Source: Styela clava
Taxonomy: Eukaryota > Chordata > Ascidiacea > Stolidobranchia > Styelidae
Length of the DNA: 64,000 nt
Reading direction: 5' to 3'
NCBI RefSeq assembly: GCF_964204865.1
Contig: NC_135251.1
Coordinates: 18,538,001-18,602,000 of the forward strand
Part shown: piece after piece, positions 37,423-50,280 of the stretch
How positions within the stretch are numbered: position 1 is the first letter of the stretch
Layout of the letters: the number at the start of each line of letters is the position of its first letter
The notes under the pieces: generated by a model
Database searches by the model: none
What the model was told of the DNA's origin: nothing
The model's input: only the letters and a program-made list of their open reading frames with translations
Translations under genes and position numbers: made by a program

Positions 37423-38539
37423 CCCTGGTCTGCATAATGCAATGCCTGCCGAAGTAGGTTCAATTGCATATACCTGCATTCCTCTCACAATATAGCAAGA
37501 ACAACGCTAGTTGAATTTTCATATATTTTTGCAAATTTATATTTTTATTACATTTGATGAAAAGATATATTAATTAAATAGCAAATGCACAATGATCAAA
37601 AATGAAAAACAAATAAAAAGCAAATTGTACGTAAAGTCAGTTCAGCTCGGCAATTATGGGACAACACTATAACAAACATAAGCTGATGAAGAACGTGACG
37701 GAGGTGGTGTGAAAAGTATGTTCATCCCTGCAGGTTTAATAATGTCCCATAAATTAGAATGTTCAGGAATTGAGGGGATGCAAACTTCTAGGTAGTAGTG
37801 AAGCATATATCAGATATCATGAAGGCATCATAAAATGGATATTTTTTATAGACCTTTAACCCTTTTTTTAACAATTTTTCCCCATATTGGAAAACTATAC
37901 TCCTTTGCGAGCTTTGTCAAATGCGAGTCAAAGGTACAAAAACAATGTTCACATTCATATGCTTACTCAAGTATCAGAGTGGCTGCCAAATTTTATTTGT
38001 AACATCCAGGGCTAGGGAGCCTTAATAACATTTTGTTGGTACTAATCTCAAGCTTACCATATTAGCCGGAGCTAACAAATTATTGGCTCAATTGTTTCAT
38101 ATTTACAATACCCTATCATCTACAGCTTTCAATAATAACAGGACTAGATCTATTGTGATTTTAAACCAGATCCCCAACCCTGGTTACTTCACCGTAGAGT
38201 TATTACTGATCAGTCTGATTAACTAGTTACAGAAATAGGTAAATCTACCAACAATCTTTGAGTTCAGTTAAGGATTATTTAGTAAACTGATTGCTATAGT
38301 GATTCATTATTTATTTATTGCACATACAAGCAAGTTCAGAAATAATTTTAGTGCAATCAAGTTGGCAATATTTCATGAATTGGCGTTTCTTGCTTCTATA
38401 AGCATTTGGGAAAAGGAGCAAGTTGTGTCACAGTTTATTGCACAGATGAGGTGGTTTACTATCTTGCACAGATGAGGTGGTTTACTATCTCTCACAAACG
38501 GCAATCTATTAGCAATAATTCCAATGCATATTAACATTT
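37423..38539. other. Convergent 3' region between CPLANE2 and GPR137
   Basis: Contains UTR sequence of both genes. A 26-bp direct duplication (TTGCACAGATGAGGTGGTTT...) occupies 38438-38489. No further gene is seen. Confidence 0.5.
37612..37617 (+). terminator. Poly(A) signal AATAAA of CPLANE2
   Basis: First canonical AATAAA downstream of the CPLANE2 stop, about 190 bp away. It sits between the two convergent genes. Confidence 0.5.
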
Positions 38540-41500
38540 TCACTGAGAGTAAACAGAAGCCTGTTGTCCTTGCTGGTAACGATATGGATCTCGATAGAAT
38601 GATCCAGTGTTTCTTCTTGGACTTGAAGATGCTATCAAACCATGTGATGAGTAAGATCGGAGCTGGCTTCCCTGTATACTATTTCTTTGCAGAGAACTTC
38701 CATACCGTCCTCCATTATGGTATCTATGCGAATGTGAAGATTTTGATACTGGAAGAATCAAAGGACAAGCAAGGGCAAAATGGAAGAGTGCCACAAAGTA
38801 CATTAGTCACCATGGATCAGAATAACTGAAATATTCCCTTGCATATCAATGGCCGATTGTGTAGGGCCTTGTTTAGGGGTAAATGGCATGAATAATTTTA
38901 CTAAATAATCCACCAAAAAATTGTGTAGACTATGCAAATCAATGTAACTCCATTATTTTTGATGATTGAATTAATGTACATAGCCCTCGTAAAAACAATT
39001 ATGCTGTATTAGATGAAATTAAGTGCGCTTGTAATAAAAGTCAGGCTATAGTACACATGCCATAATATGCAGTACCAAAGTCATATTAATCAGTAAAACT
39101 CACATATCCTTTGCCAGAGGTGCATTAACTGATGCTTGATTCGATTCCTCATCACTGTCATATCTATGAGGATTGTCAAAAAAATAGACTCGAGAGCTGT
39201 AACTTTGGCTATTGAGCATGCTGTCAGGAATCTGGCCATAAAAATAAACAACATGAAATTGATAGCAAACTTCTTGTCAAATTAACAATAAATCCTTATA
39301 GAAATTAAAATTTTGGACCTCCTGAAGTATGCGCACCAAGGTGGCGCTCGACCTGAACTCTGGTTGTGTACCATATTAGGGTTCAGGTTATGCAACATCC
39401 TGGTGCGCATAATTCAGGAGTACCGAAATTTTATTAGACGATCACTTACCATACTCTGCTCAGGTCTTCGAACCCGGAAAAAGAAAATAACTAAACTTGT
39501 TGGAAGAAGTTCCCATACGAATAACACAATTCCGAACATAACGTACGAAAGTTGCGACACATCAACAAGATCTGCCTGTTATGAAATTGGATAAAAATTG
39601 AGGAAGTTACAAAATGCGCCTAACTATATTGGTGAAGACTGTAAGAGATCCTGTATTCTAACTCTACGCCCATGGATGACCATTTAATAAATTGAGAATA
39701 ATCTAACTAAAATTGGTGATCCTCTGTATGACTGGCTGCGTGTGAATAGCCTTGTCAGATAAAAAGGTGCAAAATGCCTTATATTGCCATTGACATAGTA
39801 AAACTATTGATCAATAGCCTATAATGAATCACTTACCTGATCAGAAACATTATACCAGTCAAAATTGAAAGATGACATTTTGTTGTGACATCTCAGTGGG
39901 CTAACGGCAAGTAGGTTGTATATGGCACGAGATGTGAACAGGAAAACAATGAGAAATCCTACTGTTGCAGCCTGACACACTGTTGTTCCTTTGGCTTCAA
40001 GTAAAATATTGGCTGAAGTTGTTTTTGAGATTCGTACAATGCAATAAGCGAGCCATACCCCTCCAACAACAAACAGAAAATCATTAACGAGCACACGGGC
40101 CGTTACTGCTATTGATACGATGTCTTCATTTGGATCGATCATCTGGATAAACAAAATAGATGATGACAGCTGTGAAATCAGCAAGTGCGGTTTCAAGCAC
40201 CTTGCGGCGTCTGAAGCTGCTGCAAAACCATGGCAGGATTTCCAAATCATGGCCGCTATGGTCAAACCATGACGGTTGACTTTTTAGCTGCCACAAACAA
40301 ATGACGTGAAGCAGGGTACCACGGCAGCGAATTGAAAACCATGGCGGGTAAAATTGTGCTGCCACAAACCAAGGCATGTAGGCTGTAATGGCAGGACTGC
40401 CCCTGATGGTGACACACTTTGGGTAAGTTAAAACATTTTCCTTATGGATACAGTTTTGATGGATTTGGGGTTAGGTTTCAGGTGTAAGTAGATATGATTC
40501 CGCATGATAAACTAAAATCTGGTACATGACTTTGTGAATATACTGGTAATACCGCCGTAAAACCATGGCAAGCGACGTCGCTGTTCGATCAAGGCAGGAG
40601 CCGCCATTTAGAATCTGGAGACGTCGAATAGTGACAAGACAAACCCAGTCAAAATATCAGACAGTCAAAATTTAACATACAATCATCATTAAGCAACATA
40701 AGCTAAGATTTTTATAGTCAAAATTAGGTTTTCACGTAGTTCAAAGCTGGAATCGAAGTTGTTTTAGAAATGGCTTGGTTTCGAATGTAAATTTTCCCAG
40801 ATTACACACCCTAAAATATTACTCCACAATATCCTCCAAAAATGCCCTGTAGTCGATAAGATCTATTAGCAAGAGTTCATCTTGTACTAATAGGTTACAA
40901 GTCAAAACAGATGTGATTGGCACAAAAATATCCATGCAACACCTTATAGAAGTTGTAATTTTAAAAACCTATGAGCCTAATATTAAACTGCTATAACATA
41001 CCGGATATATGGGACGAGTGTAATGCATGTTAATACTAAAATGGCAATCTGTTGTGAAGTACAGAAGATTTATTTGCTTCAAAGCAATATTTACATTTTG
41101 AGTGTAAAACAAACAAATTGTATAAATAAATCCAACTCACATTAACTGCAGTCTGTTGGTAAACCACGATCGCACATCCGAGATTCATAGCAAAAAATAT
41201 TGCGCTCATCAACAAACATGCAAAACGAAGGGGATTTCTGTAACACATTCAAAAACCTCGTTAGAAAAAAGCTTAAACACAAACACAACTGAAGGTAACA
41301 ATCAATCAGCGTGACTGATAATATGATCGTGCAGCTTATTTGGACTGTAGCAAGCAATATTTGGTATATTGATATGAAACCAATAAACTCACTAAAATAG
41401 TTTTGTCATAAATACTAGATGATATTTAGCCTAGTAATATGACAGGCCACAATAACTTGTTGACTGACAGTTTCAAGAACCACTCAGTAATTCAGCAAAT

Positions 41501-42368
41501 CCATAAATCGTCTCCAATAATAAGAGTACATTTTGTCTATGCAATGAACAGGAATACATTTTAATATTTTATCTCCATATTTGTTTTGCCAAATAGACTT
41601 AACTATAGTGAAATGAAAGCATTTGATTGTAAATAGTAATGAATCATGCCCAAATGGAAATCTAACATTATCATTCGCTGTACGAGTTCTTACTTGTATT
41701 TTCTCGGGTTAGCTGCATATTGTGGTTTAGCTTTAAACATCACCTGTGGAAAGAAGAGATTTCTATATTTGTTATTTTTCGGATTAAAGTGTATCAAGCT
41801 TAAATGAAGGCATAAAAAATTATTTTAATAAAAAAACAAGGGTCCCCTCTTAATGAGCAATAAATTCACTCAAGCAACTATGGCATTTTTTAATTTGTAA
41901 AATGGTACTAACTTTAACGATACTCCATTGCAACACAATAAGGCAGATATATTTCTAAGGACGGATAAAAAGCATAAGATTTCTCACCTGTGAAAAATAT
42001 AAGTTGAGCAAGCATAAAGTGAAAAATTGAAGACAAACGGGAAAGCAATAGAACAAATAATACCAAACCAATGGTAGAGTATTTGCCATTCTAGTATCCT
42101 TGAAGTAGAATGAGAAAAGTGTTGTACGTAATCCACTCCATGCCACACACAGAAACAAGAATACAGTCTGGAAGCTTACTCTTTTATAATTGTAGTACAG
42201 AACAAGCCATAATTGAACATAAACGATAATAAACAACATGGAGTACAGTATGATATACGTTGCAGTTAGTCCTGCTTCAACTTGATCCGATACAGCAGGT
42301 GTAAGAGGTGAGGTAGAATTTTCTGAATCCATTACACTGCAGTTGGATGAAAACAGTAAATAGACCAT
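38540..42368 (-). CDS. GPR137: GPR137-family seven-pass lysosomal membrane protein, 7 exons, 423 aa
   Basis: Minus-strand exons 42368-41988, 41743-41694, 41237-41141, 40142-39837, 39575-39450, 39231-39104, 38723-38540; all GT-AG and in phase. GPR137 proteins are orphan seven-pass proteins of lysosomes, and GPR137B acts on Rag-GTPase/mTORC1 signalling. Family signatures are SFQTVFLFLC, LRTTLFSFYFKD, CFPVCLQFFTL, NLYFSQ, FNFDWYNVSDQADL and YFFDNPHRYDSDEE, the last two very close to vertebrate GPR137B. Exon 6 could also end in place: the donor GTGAGT overlaps ATG-TGA, so unspliced reading stops at 39100 (363 aa). Splicing to 38723 adds a Tyr/Ser/Arg-rich tail and gives a length near the human proteins, so I prefer it. 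The first Met is at 42368; a second Met 12 codons later is an alternative start. Confidence 0.93.
40150..40640. repeat. Intronic repeat with multiple CCATGGC words
   Basis: Inside GPR137 intron 3. ACCATGGC-type words recur at least four times, in a GC-richer stretch than its surroundings. A 252-base frame here (40126-40377, minus) overlaps exon 4 and is not coding. Confidence 0.4.
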
Positions 42369-42985
42369 GTTTCTTCTTCTATTCTCATAAAAATTACATT
42401 ATAACATATGAATTAAAATAGCAGAAAAATATAGATCTATAAAAGAAATAGATGAAGAATAAGTGTTACTAAAAAAACAGAACACCAAACTTTCCTAATT
42501 ACATCTACGAAAATAGAGAAAATATAAAAAAGATGTTCCTATATGTATATATGGCATTCACAATATTCCAAAGTCAGGGTATATGGATTTCCATGCTATG
42601 TCATTTTTAATAATTGCCATGTAAACAAGCAGATAATTCAGTAGGTGCTACTAAGTTTAAAGTGACAATTGTCTTTTCAGATCTGGATAGACATCCAACT
42701 ATACATTACATCAGTATTTGTGAGGTGAATAGTGTGTAATTTGTTCGCGATGGGCTACTAAGCACACAAGTACTTTGGTCACTCACAAATTGTTTTGCAG
42801 TCAATGTGCTATATATACCTGTTTTGATGTAGCCTACATGTTTTATATTTTACTGTTATATATCATCAGCTATTCATAATTTTGATCTGCTTAGAAAGTA
42901 CTAAACATAACAATTCTTGCCCATATAAAGTAGAACCAAATTCTAATTGACAGTACGACATAATTTTTGTCATGTGGAAACCTAC
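42369..42985. promoter_or_regulatory. Upstream region of GPR137
   Basis: Presumed 5' UTR and promoter side of GPR137. AT-rich, with no recognisable core-promoter element and no gene. Confidence 0.3.
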
Positions 42986-42989
42986 GCAC

Positions 42990-43740
42990 CCTGTTATTAA
43001 TTTAAATTATCATTCAAACAAGCATGATGCGATCTGGCGCATCTACCGCGTGCCAGGTTCAGACGCCTCGGTTCAGAGACAAATAGAGTTTTGTTTTATT
43101 GAACCAAATGCCGGGACATCTAAATATCATCTTTGCAAAATGTGCGAAATATTTGTTGAAATAATTGCATTCAATAATTGAAATGATAATATAGATCGAC
43201 AACTGAATATGAGATGGTTGTACATGATATGTTTAAGGTAAACAGAAATATTACTTGAACCGGATATAATATTTACCGTACTGGTATCTGTTTGAATCTC
43301 AGCGTCAACCTATACAAGTGTGGCACAGTTCAGCAGTTGTCTGATTCCATGAATAGCCCAGACATTAAAAAACATCAATTGTAACAGTGAGTGCAAACCC
43401 CATTTTTGAAAGTCGGTCTGGTTATCATATTGGCAAACCGACACTACGCAAAAAAACAAAAGAAAACACAATCTAAAAACGGCACAATTGAATTCTTGAC
43501 AAAAAATAATCTGATTTACCGAAGGGAAAAAAATTAACCGTACCTTTTAGAGTTTTAGTCAAAAAAACACGAGTTTGGTCATGTGATGGTCGATGCACGT
43601 CATGATGATTAAAATTATTTATGAGTCACGCATGGCGCGATCTTACGCATGTGCCAGATGCGCTCTTTTCAGAGACAAAAAGCGAGTTCGTTTTATTGAA
43701 CTGAATGTCGGGACATCTTGGATCTGAAGAACTGTGCCCT
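42990..43740. repeat. Two direct copies of a dispersed repeat
   Basis: Copy 1 (about 43020-43180) and copy 2 (about 43615-43735) share GCGCATCTACCGCGTGCCAG/GCGCGATCTTACGCATGTGCCAG, TTCAGAGACAAA, GTTTTATTGAAC and CGGGACATCT in the same order. A run of ACCGGTAC-like words follows copy 2. Non-coding; class unknown. Confidence 0.6.
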
Positions 43741-44225
43741 ACTACTGTACCGGTACTATCAGTACTATATACCGTACAATATCAGAATATAGAAATGAAT
43801 AACCAGGCAAATTAAGTTTGAAAATGGCTGTGTAAAATTTGAAATACTTTGACATACAGTACCATAACTGTTTATTGAACCTGATACAGTACCGGTACGG
43901 TACAGGTATTATCTGAATATTCAAAAACACTGAAACAACATTTCATTCCTATGTTTTCATTTTCAGGATATAACTTACCGATAGACATTTATGGTTTATC
44001 CTTGTCTATATCGTCCATGTACTGATGTAGGATATTACCTTCATCCTTATTATTCAGTTAACGGTATGGAAATGGATTTGCATAGTGAATTTAAAACACT
44101 GAAGGTATGACCAGTCCTACCGTAATAAAACTGTTCCACTGAAGTAGCATAACAATAATGAAAAACCATATTACCCATATTCACATTCATACATTACAGC
44201 ATTACAGTCAAATTCAATTTTCTAT

Positions 44226-44420
44226 GTATAAGTATAAGTTTACTTCGACTCCATAATCAGCAAAACAATAAAATGAATGGTAAAAATAAATAAATAAAAA
44301 CTGATTATGAAATCAGGAGAGCGAACAAAACCTTAGATAAGGTTTAAAACGTACAGAATGTATATAAGATGGAAGGTTTTGCCAAGAAGATGTGGTACGT
44401 GTTCACTCACCTAAAATAAT
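44226..44420. repeat. Dispersed repeat (second copy at 45000-45150)
   Basis: Shares AAATCAGGAGAGCGAACAAAACC/GAATCGGGAAAGCAAACAAAACC-like text, AAGATGGAA/CAGATGGAA and TAGTACGTGTTCGCTCACC-like ends with 45000-45150; a more diverged copy is at 4383-4495. Spacing and order are kept. SINE-sized but without a visible tRNA promoter. Confidence 0.6.
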
Positions 44421-44754
44421 TGAAATATTTCACACACGCTCACACGCACCCACATACACAACCATATACAGATATAGAAGTTATTGAGTAAAGGGAACAT
44501 GAAAAATTACATACTGGTAGTTAATAAAAAATAAATAAAAAAAAATTACTTGCCACACCATATTAATAAATTTATGATGATTGCCACTGCCAAATTGATC
44601 AATTTTATAAATGGGAGTGAACAGTAAAGATAAACTTTTATAAAAAAATATATTGTCAAGCTGATTCTGTGATTATAGGTGGGAGTCAAATGCCAAAATG
44701 CCCAACCAAAGTTGCCAGAATTGCAACAGGGGTGATAACTTTTTTGTGGCTTTG

Positions 44755-44850
44755 GAGCCAGGCCACACAAAAGGGGCCAGGCCACGGAGAAAATGGGGCC
44801 AGGCCACAGAGAAAATGGGGCCAGGCCACGGACAATTTGGGGCCAGGCCA
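44755..44850 (+). repeat. 22-bp minisatellite GGGGCCAGGCCAC, left copy
   Basis: About four units of GGGGCCAGGCCAC plus a nine-base AT-rich linker, preceded by TGATAACTTTTTTGTGGCTTT. The reverse complement of the same array and lead-in occurs at 50281-50405, giving an inverted pair 5.4 kb apart. Confidence 0.85.
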
Positions 44851-45150
44851 GCGCAATGGTAATGTTAAGACATCCGTATTTGTTTAGTTATATTTTTGTT
44901 TATAAGTAATGTGGAAACTGGTAATGTTAAGACATGTACGGTACTTGTACAATTGAACCGTATCGTATGTTACAACCAGGGAAAATGCTGTATTCGAACA
45001 CTTACTCAAAATAATAGATAAAAACAAATGATAAAGTAACTGAATATAGAATCGGGAAAGCAAACAAAACCTCAAGTAAAGTTTGAAGCCTACATATTTC
45101 AGATGGAAAGGTATTGATAAAAGAAGTAGTACGTGTTCGCTCACCCAATG

Positions 45151-46108
45151 TATTACTTATGTGAGGGGGTATATTGCGAGCGATACATTATTGTAGTGTT
45201 TCTACTGGTCACCGTATCTATACATTTATATTCCTCACCGCATTCATTGTCTTTTTACTGTAGCGTGAACTGGTGCCTATATGTTAAAAAAAACTCAGTG
45301 AAATAAGTTATATTTATTGCTTGTTGCATACCTTTTTGTGATTGTTAATTTTTTTTAGCGAATATGTGTTGTTATTTAATTATTTTCATACAATACATGG
45401 TTAATAGATCATTGAATAATTCCACCAGTGACTCAAATGCTATTATTAAATGAAGTCCGTACTGATAAATTGTGTAGTTCTACCTGTATTGCATAGGCAA
45501 TTGACAGGGGTTTACACGCTAAGATGTTTTAGATTTGTAATACAAATTGCAGGCACAACATATCGGTAGCTGGTATACGCTATCACAACCACTAGTATCC
45601 CAATAATCAACATGCAAAAAAGACTACTCTTCTCCGTTATACATTATCCCTAACAGAAAACAAGATCCATGCATACCAGTTGATTAACTGTTTCATTTAT
45701 TGAAAAATATGCAAAAAAAAATTGCAAACACCAGATTGGCAGGATTCCAACATACTCTTTTTTAAAATAAGATTCATCTCCGAGGGAGTCCTTTTTGTTA
45801 GCATCTTAAGACTTTCCTATTACCGATAATTACTTCAATTATATTCAGCGTAATGAATATCAGGGATAAATGTTCAATCATAAGACTGTTTTTTCAATAT
45901 AAGTCATCATAGATATATCGGAAAAGTAACAGTAGTACAAACGCATATTAGATAATCATAAGCAAGGAAATTGTAAGACTCTTTTGACTGGAACTGGTTT
46001 AGAGATTCAAGGGAAAATTCGCAAAATTCAATTTGGTATTTTTTCAAATTTGTTTTTAGCAACCACACTGGTAAGGTTGAGTATCTCCTACACAATATAA
46101 AACCAAAA
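45151..46108. other. Intergenic; no gene seen
   Basis: AT-rich with no long frame of its own. The open frame 45907-46182 (minus) reads through the candidate terminal exon at 46109-46171 in another frame. Confidence 0.4.
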
Positions 46109-46171
46109 TTATATAGAGTCCGTATTGTTGTCATCATAGCAGACACCATGATATAATTTCTTCTCTCCAAG
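46109..46171 (-). CDS. Candidate terminal exon of an unidentified minus-strand gene
   Basis: A strong acceptor (TTTTTTTGTTTTATAG) precedes 20 codons beginning LGEKKLYHGV and ending in TAA. It is in phase 0 with the candidate exon at 47770-47883. No family recognised. Confidence 0.3.
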   Translation of the reverse strand, partial: LGEKKLYHGVCYDDNNTDSI

Positions 46172-46505
46172 CTATAAAACAAAAAAATTATGTTAAAATT
46201 CTTGATGACTTGAGTGGTTTATTATTTTACAGTACTGGGAATCAAAATACCTATTTCACCAATAAATACTTTTTAATCCTGCACACCATTTTGAGAATAC
46301 AGGTAAAACGTAAAATTAAATGGTAGTGATATTAGGGAGTGGGGTTTTATGGCACGGTTGTTAGCAACAATATGGGATGAAATTTATCTAACAGAAGGAA
46401 GTATGTAGGTTTCATATAGAATTATTACATCATTTTTATCATTGTCAACTATTCAATCCAAATCTAACGAAGATTCAATAAAACATGGTGTTTATTCGAC
46501 TAGAC

Positions 46506-46964
46506 CAGGGGTTCTCAACCTTTTTTCTGCAAAATACCCCCAAGGCACGAAACAATCAACGTGAACCCCCAGTAATGTGACACCGAACAAAGTTGTGATA
46601 TATCGATTAACAATTTGTTGAAACAACAATTTATTGACCAGATAAAACTAAATTTAATTTCCCTGTTACTAATATTGCCCTAACTAATAAATTCTTAAAA
46701 TCCCTTTCAAGTTTCAATAAGGATATCACTTTCTCCAGTGCTCGCAGCACGCTGTATTTTCTGTGAATTTCACATTGTTTACGTCACAATCACAACAACG
46801 CAAGATCAGGGAAAATCTATGTCTCAATTGGCATCCAGTTTCAATCGGCACGCATTTTCCTCTGGTAGTAATAAAGGATATTTGAAACAGCAACACGCAA
46901 AAACTCGACTGCCATCCAAGTACAACCTGAAATCTTTTCGCGAACCCCAGGTTGAGAACCCCTG
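46506..46964. mobile_element. Non-autonomous hAT element
   Basis: Termini CAGGGGTTCTCAACCT and (reverse complement) CAGGGGTTCTCAACCT are identical. Flanking octamers GACTAGAC and GACTAAAG differ at two positions. The 459-bp interior has no transposase; frames on both strands across it are chance. Confidence 0.88.
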
Positions 46965-47769
46965 GACTAAAGACTGCTTGGTCCATCCCTGATTTGTATA
47001 CATCGCAGATCACTTCATTATCAAAAACTCATTAAGTTAGGAAACAAATGGAATGGGCCAATTTTAATATTCTATTCTGTTTTTACTTATTGTTGCCTAT
47101 GTCCTGCTATAAAGCTCAGTACAAACAATACGTCAAACTCACATTGAGGTACGTAGAATCTGAATAAATCTTCGAGCAATCATAATACCACACTTGCCAA
47201 TTCCACGTCATTCTATTGTTTTATGCACGCGATGTTTTGGAGAAGCAAAATCAATAACATGGAAACTGCGACAACTGTTTGCATGTCGTTACGACGTGAG
47301 CACCTGAGATTATGTTATTTGTTAAAGCCATACTGAACAATTTTTTATCATGTAATACAATTAATACATATTAGGCATTACATGTATTTCTTTACAATGC
47401 TTAGTGATTGAGGCAATATTTAAAAATAAAAACCAATAGTGGCAAAAAATTCACATCTTACACTTTTTAAAAAAAAAGAGTGCTTAATAGGGAACACCAT
47501 TTGCAAAAAACATCTTGCGAGAACATCTCTTGACAATGAAATTTTTCCAAATACAGCATAAAAATAGCAAGTAGTCAAGAAAAATTATGAAAGAACTTGC
47601 AAATGTTATTTTAGGAAAACAAATGTACAAAATTCAGACTTGACTATTAGACACAATCTTGACTGGAACAAAAAAATTTAACCATGGAGATTGTATTCAG
47701 GTCTCATCTGTACAGTTATTGTTACAATGATGTGATCAAGGCAAATAATACCAAATCTTACCATTATAC

Positions 47770-47883
47770 TATTCCATCTATTTTAGTATTTAATCTTTGT
47801 AGTGGAATCTCGTTCGGAATATAGTTCTTCTCGGAAAAACTTTTTCGCTTGATTCCTGTTTTCATTATCAATTTAAACAATCC
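47770..47883 (-). CDS. Candidate internal exon of an unidentified gene
   Basis: Acceptor GATCTGCTTTCAG precedes 38 open codons containing GIKRKSFSEKNYIPNEIPL. Donor GTATAA at 47769 keeps the frame into the exon at 46171. A better-looking donor GTAAGA at 47761 would include a stop, which would make the exon non-coding. Confidence 0.3.
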
Positions 47884-48495
47884 CTGAAAGCAGATCCAAT
47901 TATGTATGTAGTAGTAATCATCACAAGAATATAATACAAATATGTTATGCATGCTTCAGGTGGATATAAAAATATAAGGAATATTATTAAGTATTTCTAG
48001 CTGTGTCACAACCGTATATATACTATATACTTAATATATACTTAAATCTCCACTCAAACCATTTGAATGACTAACGAATATAAAAGTGTGAATCAAAGCT
48101 TCCCCCAAAACCAGTCTCAAATGAAAAATCCAGTGCGCCAGCTAATGTTATCTAATAAATAATATACATTGTAATATTAGGCTAAAATGTATAGTCTGAT
48201 ATGAGTATTACTTATAAATAGTTTGAGTAAGATAAGCTTGAAATATTTTTCCCAACCTGGTAAATGTAAACTACAAATTAGCTTTCATATTCATAATCTA
48301 TGATCAAATTGATATGATACCAGCTTCTTACAGCCTAATTCTTGTATACATTCCTCAGTTATCGTATAGTATCTGTTTCACTGCGATCATTACTCATATC
48401 AGCATATATACTGAACAAAAAACATTAATTCCCCAAAAAGTGAAACAAATCTTATGGTACTATTGTTGTAAAGTAACTTAACCATCATTACAAAC

Positions 48496-48770
48496 CTGTT
48501 ATATGAAATAAAAACTATGACTATTCCACTTCCGACAACATTCAGACATTGCGTCCCCGAATCACCTTGCTGTATGAATCCACTTTTTAAACTGCACTTC
48601 CCGGCAACAAATTTCAAAGTATTTACTTTTCAGACAGTCAAACATGATTTCATACTATTATGGTTACCTGTAACTTGAAGATCTTTACTAACCTGTTGAA
48701 AACCATGAAAAAAAAAAATACAAAATCATCTCCATAACAGAAATCAAGTATGGCTCCATATACAGATATA
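48496..48770 (-). repeat. Two diverged copies of the 197-bp unit, one exon-like
   Basis: 48496-48617 (minus) is an open frame (KFVAGKCSLKSGF...) ending at AACAG|GTTTGT. It aligns by sequence and phase with the array at 49535-50262. A second diverged copy covers about 48660-48770. The GDSG word inside it is not in a protease context. Confidence 0.5.
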
Positions 48771-48880
48771 CCATGTTTTCCCAAAAATAAGACTGGGTCT
48801 CATTTCAATTTTCTTCCGAAAAATAACACTAGGGCTTATTTTCGGGGGATATCTTATATTTTTATTTATTAAAAACAAAC
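48771..48880. mobile_element. Left end of a CCCCGAAAATAAGAC-family element
   Basis: CCATGTTTTCCCAAAAATAAG followed by AATTTTCTTCCGAAAAATAA and GGGCTTATTTTCGGGGGATA matches the ends of 6141-6521. No opposite terminus is seen. Confidence 0.6.
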
Positions 48881-49534
48881 TTAAAAAGTAGAGAATTACG
48901 AGATTTTCAAATATACAAACTATAGCAACTAACCCCCAAATGTACCCCATTTCATGTTGAAATCAACAAAACAAAGTTAATTTTTCCCAAAATTCGAACA
49001 AAGACTTTCGTAGGAATCAAATTACACCAGTTTAAGAAACATAACATGTTCCACCCAGTCATTATTAAATTAAAATTTATATTCTCAAGACCTTTGGCAC
49101 TGATTGAAATAATTATATCTAAGTTCCCATCCGTACGATGTACCTAATTACCCTTGTTGAGATAATAGGAATTTCTGTTTATAACGTGAATCACGAGCTC
49201 ACGTTTACAGCATTTAATTGGATTTATGATCAACGTATAAATACGACTCCGATATCTTTCGATAGGAGGAGGGAAGACGATGTAAACCATTCTAAGCTAG
49301 TCTGGATTAATGTTATAAGATTTATATTCTGTGTGTTGTGGAAATTTACGAATAAAAACATATAGAGATTTTTAACGCATCTTCATTCACGTGGGCGTTG
49401 AAGCTGAAGGGTGAACGGGTGACTTGCAAGTTCTGAGACAATCTACGAAATAGCAATATATGGTAACATCACATTCATCTACCATTTATGCTATAAAACT
49501 ATGAACCTATATATATTATACCCTATATATGAAC
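48881..49534. other. Intergenic; no gene seen
   Basis: One 75-codon frame at 49138-49365 (plus) lacks motifs or splice support. Confidence 0.35.
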
Positions 49535-50262
49535 CTCGGTTAAGTGTGATTCAAGCGAATTCTTTTCACTAATAAGGTTTGCCTGTACCTTCAAGATCAT
49601 CACTAACCTGTTAAACACACAAAAAATAAGACTAATCCACACCTCATAACAGAATTTGAGTGTGGCTCCATATTACTGTACTGCTCAAGTCTGTGGCTCC
49701 ATTTTCTATCCTGTATTTCCAGGCAATAAATTCTCGGTAAAATGCGATTCAAGCATATTCTTTTCACTAATAAGGTTTGTCTGTACCTTCAAGATCATCA
49801 CTAACCTGTTAAGCACACAAAAAATAAGACTAATCCACTTCTCAAAACGAATTTGAGTGTGGCTCCATATTACTGAACTGCTCTAGTCTGTGGCTCCATT
49901 TTCTATCCTGTATTTCCAGGCAATAAATTCTCGGTTAAATGTGATTCAAGCGTATTCTTTTCACTAATTAGGTTTGCCTGTACCTTCAAGATCATCACTA
50001 ACCTGTTAAACACACAAAGAATAAGACTAATCCACTTCTCAAAACGAATTTGAGTGTGGCTCCATAATACTGAACTGCTCAAGTCTGTGGCTCCATTTTC
50101 TATCCAGTATTTCCAGGCAATAAATTCTCGGTTAAATGTGATTCAAGCGTATTATTTTCACTAATAAGGTTTGTCTGTACCTTCAAGATCATTACTAACC
50201 TGTTGAACACACAAAAAATAGGACTAATCCACTTTTCATACCAGAATTTGAGTGTGGCTCCG
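49535..50262. repeat. Tandem array, 197-bp unit, ~3.7 copies
   Basis: The word ACCTTCAAGATCATCACTAA (last copy ATTACTAA) starts at 49587, 49785, 49982 and 50179, giving a period of 197-198 bp. On the minus strand units carry AACAG|GTTAGTGATG, a good donor context, preceded by ~41 open codons. Copies are very similar, so the expansion is recent; older relatives lie at 48496-48770. Confidence 0.92.
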
Positions 50263-50280
50263 TATTACTGCATAGCACCA

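Noticed and set aside
38524-38829. 101-codon open frame on the plus strand
   Set aside because: It is the antisense of the GPR137 terminal exon, whose minus-strand frame joins in phase to the upstream exons.
40126-40377. 83-codon minus-strand frame
   Set aside because: It overlaps GPR137 exon 4 in another frame and derives from an intronic repeat.
46726-47013. Frames of 84 and 95 codons on opposite strands
   Set aside because: They run through a hAT element and its flank, with no domain.
48496-48617. GDSG word suggesting a serine protease
   Set aside because: The surrounding residues do not match the GDSGGP context, and no His or Asp catalytic motifs are nearby.
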